From positions 1-31,849 of the forward strand of contig JALHOX010000007.1 of the NCBI GenBank assembly GCA_022842805.1: a stretch of 31,849 bases of DNA. Direction: 5' to 3'. The stretch comes from Phycisphaerae bacterium. Lineage in GTDB: Bacteria > Planctomycetota > Phycisphaerae > UBA1845 > Fen-1342. Under the pieces are notes generated by a model. That model was not told the DNA's origin, made no database searches, and saw only the letters and a list, made by a program, of their open reading frames with translations. Positions 23,069 through 30,227 of the stretch are shown piece by piece; positions within the stretch are counted from its first letter, which is position 1, and each line of letters begins with the position of its first letter. The position numbers and the translations under genes are program-made.

Positions 23069-24661
23069 TCAGATGCCCATCCGCACGCTGCCGCTCGTCC
23101 CGTCGCGCTTCAGCTTCATGGGGCGCCAGATCTTGACCCGACCGGTGTAATTGCCGGGATTAATGCGCAGTTCGTCGCCCGCGCGAACCACGAAGCTCGC
23201 TTCGAGAATCCCCGTGTAGGGCGCAGCGACGACGCCGCGCTCCAGGATGCCGTTGCCGCCGTCGTCGCCGACGGCAGTATTGTTCACGTACGTCGGACTG
23301 GCGATAAACGCGTCCGCGAGAGCGTACTTCAGGTGGTCATAGGCCTGATCCAGCCGCCCGCCATAGCTGCGGAAGGGCGCGTCGGCGCAAACCCACGAAT
23401 CCGACACGCGACCGGAGATGACCAGTCGCACCTGCCGATTCGAGTCAACAACCGGCGCACCGGTCGAGCCGAGTTCCGTCGGGCCGTCGGTCGTATTCAC
23501 ACGGCGGCTATCCACATCAAAGCAACCCCCAGGCAGAATGGACAGGCAGAGCGCGACCTGCTGAAGAATTCCGGTTTCACCGAAGCTGATCCGCTTGAAA
23601 GATCCACGCGGGTGGTGAATCACCGTGGCGGTCGCGTTATCGCTCCAACTGCCCGAGTTCCACCCCAGATAATCCGGGTTGCTCGCCGCCGGCGGGTCCA
23701 GCAGCGCGAGCAGCGACCAGTCCGCATCCACATGCCGCTTGATTCGCACGGCCCCCAGATTGCGCGGCTGGTTCGCGGGCGTCGCCGGAAAGGCGCCGCC
23801 GCAGCTGTCGGTTTCATACTCCCAATAAACCTCCACGCTGTCCGCCTCGCCGCTCGTTCCGCATGCGAAGTTGGAGGTCATGAATAGCGGTGACAAATCG
23901 TTCGGCTGGCGATTCAACAGCGCCCCGGTCCACCGCAGGCACACGCCGTCTTTGATGTTGTAGAACAGCGCGACTGCGCGCCCTTCGCCATTCGCCCACG
24001 TGCTGTGGCAGCGAATGTCGTTATTGCACGACAGCGCCGCCCCCGGCGTCAGGCCACAGCCGCCGCCTTGGTTGAGATGGGCGACCTGGAACACGCGTGG
24101 CTGCGCCGCGTCCTCGCGCACACCATCCAGCGCCACGAGTTCGACGCCCGCCACATCGCCCCAGATCGTCGGGCTCCACCATCCGCCCTGCTCATCGACC
24201 CGCGGCGTGCGAAAAGGGCCGAGAACGGATTCACCCGATTTGTCGTAAAACCGCATCTCGATCTGAGCCTTCGGGTCGATGTCCGTAATGCGCAGGCGCA
24301 GCCCACACGCCCCTCGCGACGCGAACTTCACCCGCGCGGCGGCGCTTCCATCCGCCCGAGGGCTCCAATCCCAGGACGGAAGCAGGTTTGCGTCGACATC
24401 CTCGACGTAGCCGACCTTGTCGAGACCCGCGGAGTCCGCGACGCCACGCACCGTCTCCACCTCCGCCGGGCGCGTGTCGGGAAGGAATACCTCCTTCTCG
24501 ACCACCTCTCGAGCTTTGAGCGAAGCACGTTGCCAAGCGGGTAAGCCGGCCATGGCGCCGGGCCGAGTCGGTCGCGAAGCCGACAGCACCGAGTCGGCGG
24601 CTAACGCAGGCGATAGCCCGGTGACCGCAATCAGCGACGCTCGAAGGACAGTGAGAAGCAT
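23069..24661 (-). CDS. Lysyl-endopeptidase-like protein that has lost catalytic residues
   Basis: A 530-residue exported protein. Residues 1-21 are a signal peptide ending PALA. An N-terminal domain (about 60-205) has the pattern found before the protease in bacterial lysyl endopeptidases. The trypsin-like part spans about 215-460: CLRWTGALLN, VEVYWEYETDSC, IHHPRGSFKRISF. At the catalytic His position active relatives read TANHC, whereas here residues 262-267 are TSNFAC with no His. Asp314 in DWSLLALL is kept. The nucleophile motif GSSGSP has become GSTGAP with Thr400 in place of Ser. It is therefore probably not a classical protease. The C-terminus (AGDELRINPGNY, KIWRPMKL, VRMGI) is the shared module. 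It leads the group of four co-oriented exported genes. ATG 24661 places the signal peptide correctly. Confidence 0.84.
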   Translation of the reverse strand: MLLTVLRASLIAVTGLSPALAADSVLSASRPTRPGAMAGLPAWQRASLKAREVVEKEVFLPDTRPAEVETVRGVADSAGLDKVGYVEDVDANLLPSWDWSPRADGSAAARVKFASRGACGLRLRITDIDPKAQIEMRFYDKSGESVLGPFRTPRVDEQGGWWSPTIWGDVAGVELVALDGVREDAAQPRVFQVAHLNQGGGCGLTPGAALSCNNDIRCHSTWANGEGRAVALFYNIKDGVCLRWTGALLNRQPNDLSPLFMTSNFACGTSGEADSVEVYWEYETDSCGGAFPATPANQPRNLGAVRIKRHVDADWSLLALLDPPAASNPDYLGWNSGSWSDNATATVIHHPRGSFKRISFGETGILQQVALCLSILPGGCFDVDSRRVNTTDGPTELGSTGAPVVDSNRQVRLVISGRVSDSWVCADAPFRSYGGRLDQAYDHLKYALADAFIASPTYVNNTAVGDDGGNGILERGVVAAPYTGILEASFVVRAGDELRINPGNYTGRVKIWRPMKLKRDGTSGSVRMGI

Positions 24662-24861
24662 GGCATATTCCAGGTTGAGCTTGAATGGGTGGGGCGTGTC
24701 GATGTCGCTACAGGAGTTTCACACGATTCCCGTTCGGTCCGTGTGGCATCGACCCCTTGACGTTTGGCGCGCGGCATTGATGCCGCCGTTACTCGATCGG
24801 TCGATTGGTTGGCCTCGGTCGCGACTTCAGCACACCCTACATCCTGATTCCAGTGGCAAAC

Positions 24862-24881
24862 GCGCGGACGATCGTCCGCGC
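24862..24881 (-). terminator. Terminator-like 20-base palindrome
   Basis: A perfect 20-base palindrome (10-bp arms GCGCGGACGA and TCGTCCGCGC) begins 18 bases past the stop of the tail-fibre-like gene and is followed on the minus strand by GTTTGCC. It is the best terminator candidate in the window, though the T-run is short. The rest of the 237-base spacer must hold the promoter for the degenerate protease gene; I see no clear -35/-10. Confidence 0.5.
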
Positions 24882-24898
24882 CTTAACAAAGCAGCGGG

Positions 24899-26581
24899 CT
24901 ACTGCAGGTTCACGAGCACCAGCACGAGACCCTTTTGCCCCTTCGCCAGGCTGCTCATCGCCTTACCGATCACCGCACCGCCGCGACGATCCGCATCTGC
25001 GGCCTTCATCGCGTGGCCGGGCGTGTTGCTGGTGGTGAGCAGGTCGCCCGCCTCGATCGCCGCGTCGGTCGCGTCGCACTGCGTCCAGACGCGACCCGAG
25101 AGGGCGATCGGCGGGGCTTCTTCCTTGCCCGGCATGTTTCCGAGGATCGCGCCGACCGGAATGTCGCCCGCGCCGCTGACGATGCCCGCGACCTTGGTGT
25201 TGTACTCACCCTTTGCGAGGCAGAGCTGGCCGGGGTTCGCCGCATCGATCATCACGACGTTGCCCGGCTCGACGCAGTCGCTGGTCGGGAATCGCTCCGA
25301 CACATCGGCGCCGAGAATCTCGAGCACCTTCACCTTGGTCGTGCCGTCGCGATCGACCTGCAGCATCTTTTCGTTGCTGGTCGGGTTCGTGTCGGTGCCG
25401 AAGGTGATGTTCAAATCGCCGACGTTGTCGCTCGTGCGGGCATAAATCGCCCACTTCGGCTCCGCGGCGATCCCGCTCGACTCTCCGAAGGTGATTCCCG
25501 ATCCGACGTTGCCGGTCGGGTCGCTGTAAAGCCCGAGCCACGCGTTGTCTGCATCCTGGATCACCACGTCGTCCAGCGACAGGTCGCTGTTGAACAAATT
25601 CGAAACCGCCGCGCGCGTGACGGTCAGCTTGGCCGCCGAGAGCGAGCCGTTTCCGATCGCAACTTCGCCGCTGTTGGGCTGCAGCTTGAGCGTGGAGAAC
25701 ACATTGTCCTTCACCGCAATGATCTGATTGCCCGCGAAATCCATGAACTCGGTCGTGTTGGAGATCGTCGACGGGAATTCGCTGGTCACGCGCAGCGTGA
25801 TGTCGGGCGTGAAGGGCGTCGTGCCGACCGTTCGCACATGCAGCCGCGCGTTCGGGCTGGTGCTGCCGATGCCGACGTCGCCATCTTCGGTGATGCGCAT
25901 CCGCTCCGCGATCGAGCCGCTCGCCGGCTGCGTGCGGAACGCCAGCGACATGCCATTCGCCATCCCGCTGTCGCGCTGCGCCTCGATCTCCACGCCGATG
26001 CCGTTCGAGTGTCGGAAGTTCATCCGCACATCGCGCGCCGCGGTCGTGTCGCCCGTGTTCTCAAAGGTCATGTTCGGGTTCGACGTGTCGGACACATGCA
26101 GGCGCCCCAACGGCGAAGCCGTGCCGATGCCGACGTCGCCCGTGTTCGTGTTCGAGATGTCCGACCCCGTCACGCTCCAGTTCGCATCCTTCAACGACTG
26201 AATCGCGACCGGCGTCGCCCGGATGCGCTGCCGGGGGGTCAGGGTCGTATACGCCCCGACGCTCGCCCCGTCGCGCACCGCGATCTCCACCCAGCGGGCG
26301 CTGGTGGTGAAGGCCGCGGTCCCAAAATCAATGTTGGCTGTAAATACGCCGTCAACGACCGCCAGATCATTCACCGACAGGGTCGAGCCGACCTGAGCGC
26401 CGGCCGTGAAGGCGTCGAACAACCGAAACTGAAAATCGAATGTGCCGTCGGCGATCAGGCCCGCCTCTTCGAGCCGGCCCTGATAGGTGATCGAGGTGCC
26501 CACGGCAGTCTGGGCATGAGCCAGGGCGGCGAAGGCGAGACCACTCAGCACGCTACGGAACAGGAACTTTTTGAGGACCAT
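24899..26581 (-). CDS. Exported tail-fibre-like surface protein
   Basis: A 560-residue exported protein. Residues 1-24 are a signal peptide (MVLKKFLFRSVLSGLAFAAL then AHA). It continues with ITYQGRLEEAG and FDFQFRLFDA, a domain common at the N-terminus of long bacterial surface fibres. Repeats of the type VGIGTASPLGRLHV and VGIGSTSPNARLHV follow, as in phage tail-fibre and trimeric adhesin stalks. The C-terminal 130 residues (EILGADVSERF, VAGIVSGAG, GDLLTTSNTPGHAMK, KGLVLVLVNLQ) form a conserved terminal domain. It resembles the region preceding an S74 chaperone domain, but the S74 catalytic residues are absent. Surface attachment or binding is the likely role. The ATG at 26581 has GGAG six bases upstream. 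It is divergent from the sigma factor gene and upstream of the four-protease group. Confidence 0.84.
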   Translation of the reverse strand: MVLKKFLFRSVLSGLAFAALAHAQTAVGTSITYQGRLEEAGLIADGTFDFQFRLFDAFTAGAQVGSTLSVNDLAVVDGVFTANIDFGTAAFTTSARWVEIAVRDGASVGAYTTLTPRQRIRATPVAIQSLKDANWSVTGSDISNTNTGDVGIGTASPLGRLHVSDTSNPNMTFENTGDTTAARDVRMNFRHSNGIGVEIEAQRDSGMANGMSLAFRTQPASGSIAERMRITEDGDVGIGSTSPNARLHVRTVGTTPFTPDITLRVTSEFPSTISNTTEFMDFAGNQIIAVKDNVFSTLKLQPNSGEVAIGNGSLSAAKLTVTRAAVSNLFNSDLSLDDVVIQDADNAWLGLYSDPTGNVGSGITFGESSGIAAEPKWAIYARTSDNVGDLNITFGTDTNPTSNEKMLQVDRDGTTKVKVLEILGADVSERFPTSDCVEPGNVVMIDAANPGQLCLAKGEYNTKVAGIVSGAGDIPVGAILGNMPGKEEAPPIALSGRVWTQCDATDAAIEAGDLLTTSNTPGHAMKAADADRRGGAVIGKAMSSLAKGQKGLVLVLVNLQ

Positions 26582-26931
26582 GACTTTCTCCAGGTCGAAT
26601 GGGGGCGAACGGTTGGAGCGTCTCGACCGCGGCGTGCGGCCCGCTCGGACACCTCCTATTGCGAAAGGGACCCATGCCGGGGGCAAAGATTCTGAAAATC
26701 ATTCGGGTCTCACCCGCAGCCGCCCCGAAATCGGCCCGTTTTCGCTGATTTAACGCCGATTTTCGACGTTTCAGAAATCCCGGCCCGCGGCCATTCCGCT
26801 CCAGGAGACCGCTTCCCTAACCGCATGGAACCGCCCCTCGCGCCGATATACTGATGATTCAAGCGCTGGTAATCGTTTCGCCAAAACAGCCGCCCGCGGC
26901 TTCTTGCCGTCTTCTTGGGCATATGGTCGCA
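26582..26931. other. 350-base divergent spacer
   Basis: This region separates the surface-protein gene (minus) from the sigma factor gene (plus) and must hold promoters for both. CGAAATCGGC (26726-26735) and GCCGATTTTCG (26755-26765) are an inverted pair broken by one extra T, around an A+T-richer core; it could be a hairpin or an operator. A promoter candidate near the sigma factor is listed separately. I see no RNA gene. Confidence 0.5.
26827..26852 (+). promoter_or_regulatory. Candidate promoter of the sigma factor gene
   Basis: TATACT at 26847-26852 is a good -10 for the housekeeping sigma factor, though the -35 at standard spacing is poor. GGAACC at 26827-26832 resembles the GGAAC -35 typical of ECF sigma factors, which would fit autoregulation, but the matching ECF -10 is not obvious. 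The ATG of the sigma gene is 80 bases downstream of the TATACT. Confidence 0.3.
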
Positions 26932-27501
26932 ATGAACATCGACAACACGACTGCAACAATCTGCCTGCAAAGACTTTGCGACGGCGACTCGGCCGCGGCG
27001 TCGGACCTCTTTCCGCTGGTCTACGACGAACTCCGCGCGGTCGCGGGCGCGATCTTTCAGCGCGAGCGCGCCAACCACACGCTCCAGCCCACCGCCCTGA
27101 TCAACGAGGTTTATCTGCGCCTCGTCGATCAATCGCAGGCCCGCTGGAACGGCCGGGCCCATTTCGTGGCCGTCGCCGCCCGCGCCATGCGAAATCTGCT
27201 GATCGACCACGCCCGCCGATCGCAGGCGCAAAAGCGCCGCCGCCCCGACGACCCCGGTTCCTCCGACATCTTCGCTTCGCCCGACGCTGACCCGCTCGAT
27301 GTGCTCGGCATCCACGAAGCGCTCGAAGCCCTCTCCGCCCTAAACGAGCGACAGGCGAAAATTGTCGAACTGCGTTTCTTCGGCGGGCTGGAAACGGACG
27401 AAATCGCCGCCCTGCTCGATGTCTCCCCCCGCACCGTCAAGGGTGAGTGGCGCATGGCACGAGCCTGGCTGCAACGGAGGCTCGACGCGACGCGTGAATG
27501 A
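26932..27501 (+). CDS. ECF-type sigma factor, TIGR02999 family
   Basis: A 189-residue RNA polymerase sigma factor. Region 2 covers about residues 15-100, with LFPLVYDELRAVAG, the family-typical HTLQPTALINEVYLRLVD, then AHFVAVAARAMRNLLIDHAR. Region 4 covers about 130-185, with ERQAKIVELRFFGGLE and the helix-turn-helix TDEIAALLDVSPRTVK followed by WRMARAWLQ. This pattern is that of the TIGR02999 group, which is abundant in planctomycetes and often sits next to Ser/Thr kinases instead of anti-sigma factors. Its stop overlaps the GTG start of the kinase gene by eight bases, which argues for coupled expression and functional linkage. The start is ATG 26932; an ATG nine bases upstream is possible and neither has a strong ribosome-binding site. 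Confidence 0.94.
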   Translation: MNIDNTTATICLQRLCDGDSAAASDLFPLVYDELRAVAGAIFQRERANHTLQPTALINEVYLRLVDQSQARWNGRAHFVAVAARAMRNLLIDHARRSQAQKRRRPDDPGSSDIFASPDADPLDVLGIHEALEALSALNERQAKIVELRFFGGLETDEIAALLDVSPRTVKGEWRMARAWLQRRLDATRE

Positions 27502-30106
27502 TCCGTCCAATGGATCGAGCCCCGCACTGACGATCGCCACGGTCCGCGCCGCGGCGGACGATCCGGTCCGCCACGCCCGCATCTCCGAACTGTTCCTCGA
27601 AGCGATCGACCTCGACCCCGCCGCGCGCAACGCGTTCCTCGATCGCGCCTGCGCCGACGATCCCGCTGCCCGCGCCGAAGTCGACGAGCTCATCCGCCGC
27701 GATTCCGACAGCGCCGCCGTTGATCAACCCCTGCCCCGCAACACCCAAATCGTCGCCATGCTTCGCAGCGCCGCCGAAGCCCCGCGCACGATGCCGCAGT
27801 CGATCGGCCACTATGAGATCATCGACGTCCTCGGCCGCGGCGGCATGGGCACCGTCTATCGCGCTCGTCAGACCAACCCCAGCCGGGTCGTCGCGCTCAA
27901 AGTGGTCAACCCGGGCCTCTGGTCCGACTCCGCCTCGCGCCGCTTTCAGTTCGAGGCCGAATTTCTCGCCAAACTTCACCACCCCAACATCGCCCAGGTC
28001 TACGAGGCCGGCTCCGCCGACGTCATGGGAATGTCCGTACCCTTCATCGCCATGGAGCTGGTGGAGGGCCTGCGGCTGACGGAGTTCGTACGCCAAAATC
28101 AGGCCGGCGTGCGCGATCGCCTCCGCCTCCTGCTGACGATTTGCGATGCGGTGCAACACGCCCACCAGCGCGGCGTCATCCATCGCGACCTGAAGCCCGC
28201 CAACATCATCGTCGACGCTGCCGGCCAGCCGAAGATTCTGGATTTCGGCGTCGCGCGACTCGACGCCGCCAGCGCCGGCGACGCGATGACCGCACACACC
28301 GCCACCGGCGAACTCGTCGGCACCCTGCCTTACATGAGCCCCGAGCAGGTCGCCGGCAAGCCGCACGACGTGGACACGCGCAGCGATCAGTACGCGCTGG
28401 GTGTCATCGCCTACGAACTGTTGACCGGACACCTGCCGCTGAATGTGAACGTGAGCGTCGCCGACGCCATCCGCGTCATCCGCGACGACGAGCCCGCCCG
28501 CCTCGGCACGCTCAATCGCGTCTTCCGCGGCGATGTCGAGACCATCATCGGAAAGGCGCTCGCCAAGGACAAAGATCGCCGTTACCCCAGCGTGGCCGAC
28601 TTCGCCGCCGACATCAATCGCTACCTGCGAAACGAGCCGATCGTCGCCCGCCCCGCGAGCCTCGCCGAGCAGTTCGGCAAATTCGCGCGCCGCCACCGTG
28701 CGCTGGTGGTCGGCGGCGCGGCGACCGTGCTGGCTCTGACCATCGGCGTGATCGGCACAACCTACGGCCTGCTGCAGGCTCGCGCCGAGCGCGACGACGC
28801 GGTCGCCGCCCGTTTGTCCGCGGAGAAGCAGACGAACATCGCGAAAGCGGTCAGTCGCTTCATGAGCCGGATGTTCGATTCGGCCAATCCGCTGGGCGAA
28901 AATCTGAACCCCAATCCGAATCTCACGGTCCGCGAGCTGCTCGAACGCGAGTCCGCCAAGCTCGACGACGCTTTCCCCAATCAGCCGCTGCTCGAAGCCC
29001 ATGTGCGCGTCACGGTCGGTGTGGCCTTTCGAAATCTATCGCGACTCGATCAGGCCGATCGCCATTTGTCGCGGGCGTTGCAACTCTTCGAGCGCGATCC
29101 GGAAGCGAGCGGACACGATGTCGCCCGCGCCGTGCGCGAAATGGCCGGCCTCGCGCTCGAGCGCGGCGACGCGGACGCGGGCATCCGACTCTTTCGCGAA
29201 GCGCTCGAAAAAGAACGCGCCGCCAGTGGCCCCGATCACTGGGGCACCGCCATCAGCGAAGGACGCCTCGCGGCCGCCCTCATCCAGGCCGAGAAACTCG
29301 ACGAGGTGGAGCCGTTACTGCAGCACTGCATCCGAATCTGCGAAGCGACCGAGGGCGAAGAGGCCGCTGAAGGTCACGCCAGCGCCCTCCACAACCTCGC
29401 CTACCTGAGACGAAAACGCGGCGATAACGAGGCGGCGCTGCGGCTTTATGAGCAAGCCCGCCAGCGCATCATCGAGATCTACGGACAAAACTACCCCACC
29501 GTCGCCTCGATCGACGCCAACACCGCCATGATCCTGATGGATCAGGGCAAATTCGACGAAGCCGAGCTGCGACTGCGCCGCGCGATCGAGCTTCGCGCGG
29601 CGGCGTTTGGTCACGACCATCCCTTGGTGGCGGACCTCTATAACAACCTCGCCTGGTTCCTCGCCGATCGCGTGCGCTACGATGAGGCCATCCCGATGCA
29701 GCGGGCCGCCGTGGAGATTCACCGCCGCCTGCTGGGCGACTGCCACCCCGATTACGTGCTCAGCCTCGCCAACCTCGCGGCGCTGCTGGGCGAAGCCGGC
29801 CGTTGGGATTTGGCCGAGGGACTTACCGACGAGGTCCGCCACGCCACGCGCTCGCTACACGGCGAAACCCACTGGCGTTCGCACTACGCCGACACCGCCT
29901 ATGCGCGCGCATTAATTGAGCAGGGCGCCTTCGCCGAAGCCGAGGCCGTCCTGCCCGCCGCCTACGCCGCACTCGTCGCCGCCCGCCCCCTCCCGGCGTC
30001 ACACACCCGCGCCGCCACCAAAGCGATGATTTTGCTTTACGAGGGAACCGGCCGAGCAGAGCAGGCGGCGGAACTACAGGCGCTTCTCGACGAAATCAAA
30101 AAGTAA
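27494..30106 (+). CDS. Membrane Ser/Thr protein kinase with TPR repeats
   Basis: An 870-residue PknB-like kinase. Residues about 1-95 are a helical region. The kinase domain starts near 105: glycine loop GRGGMGTVY (114-122), VALKVV with Lys136, HRDLKPAN from His230, DFGVA from Asp250, and GTLPYMSPEQ in the activation segment. All catalytic residues are present. One transmembrane helix follows at about 403-425 (ALVVGGAATVLALTIGVIG). Residues about 440-870 are tetratricopeptide repeats of the type seen in planctomycete kinases (for example HNLAYLRRKRGDNEAALRLY), predicted outside the cytoplasm if the kinase faces in. The GTG at 27494 overlaps the end of the sigma factor gene; a GGAGG lies 13 bases upstream, which is long. 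It probably controls the adjacent sigma factor by phosphorylation. Confidence 0.96.
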   Translation: MNDPSNGSSPALTIATVRAAADDPVRHARISELFLEAIDLDPAARNAFLDRACADDPAARAEVDELIRRDSDSAAVDQPLPRNTQIVAMLRSAAEAPRTMPQSIGHYEIIDVLGRGGMGTVYRARQTNPSRVVALKVVNPGLWSDSASRRFQFEAEFLAKLHHPNIAQVYEAGSADVMGMSVPFIAMELVEGLRLTEFVRQNQAGVRDRLRLLLTICDAVQHAHQRGVIHRDLKPANIIVDAAGQPKILDFGVARLDAASAGDAMTAHTATGELVGTLPYMSPEQVAGKPHDVDTRSDQYALGVIAYELLTGHLPLNVNVSVADAIRVIRDDEPARLGTLNRVFRGDVETIIGKALAKDKDRRYPSVADFAADINRYLRNEPIVARPASLAEQFGKFARRHRALVVGGAATVLALTIGVIGTTYGLLQARAERDDAVAARLSAEKQTNIAKAVSRFMSRMFDSANPLGENLNPNPNLTVRELLERESAKLDDAFPNQPLLEAHVRVTVGVAFRNLSRLDQADRHLSRALQLFERDPEASGHDVARAVREMAGLALERGDADAGIRLFREALEKERAASGPDHWGTAISEGRLAAALIQAEKLDEVEPLLQHCIRICEATEGEEAAEGHASALHNLAYLRRKRGDNEAALRLYEQARQRIIEIYGQNYPTVASIDANTAMILMDQGKFDEAELRLRRAIELRAAAFGHDHPLVADLYNNLAWFLADRVRYDEAIPMQRAAVEIHRRLLGDCHPDYVLSLANLAALLGEAGRWDLAEGLTDEVRHATRSLHGETHWRSHYADTAYARALIEQGAFAEAEAVLPAAYAALVAARPLPASHTRAATKAMILLYEGTGRAEQAAELQALLDEIKK

Positions 30107-30203
30107 GCCGCGGAATGCCGAGCCGCCCGCACTTCGGCAAAACGAAGCACCCGCGCGAACTGACACGCTCGCACGGGCGCTCACTCAGACGATTATCAAT
30201 CAC

Positions 30204-30227
30204 ACGCGTCGATTACGCTCGACGCGT
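30204..30227. terminator. Hairpin over the stop codon of the right-edge gene
   Basis: ACGCGTCGA and TCGACGCGT form a perfect 9-bp stem with a 6-base loop that contains the TAA stop of the minus-strand gene. It sits in the 106-base convergent gap with the kinase gene, about 98 bases past the kinase stop. It could act as a bidirectional terminator, but lacks a T-tract. Confidence 0.42.

Noticed and set aside
24899..25330. S74 intramolecular chaperone domain at the end of the tail-fibre-like protein
   Set aside because: The conserved end resembles proteins that sometimes carry S74, but the Ser-Lys catalytic signature is absent and the protein ends before such a domain.
24935..26695. Plus-strand open frame of 586 codons opposite the tail-fibre-like gene
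   Set aside because: Antisense shadow in G+C-rich coding DNA: Arg/His/Asp/Val-rich, with no domain, no signal peptide and no ribosome-binding site, while the minus frame has clear motifs.
27437..29002. Minus-strand open frame of 521 codons opposite the kinase
   Set aside because: Gly/Val/Ala-rich shadow of the kinase domain; all kinase motifs are on the plus strand.
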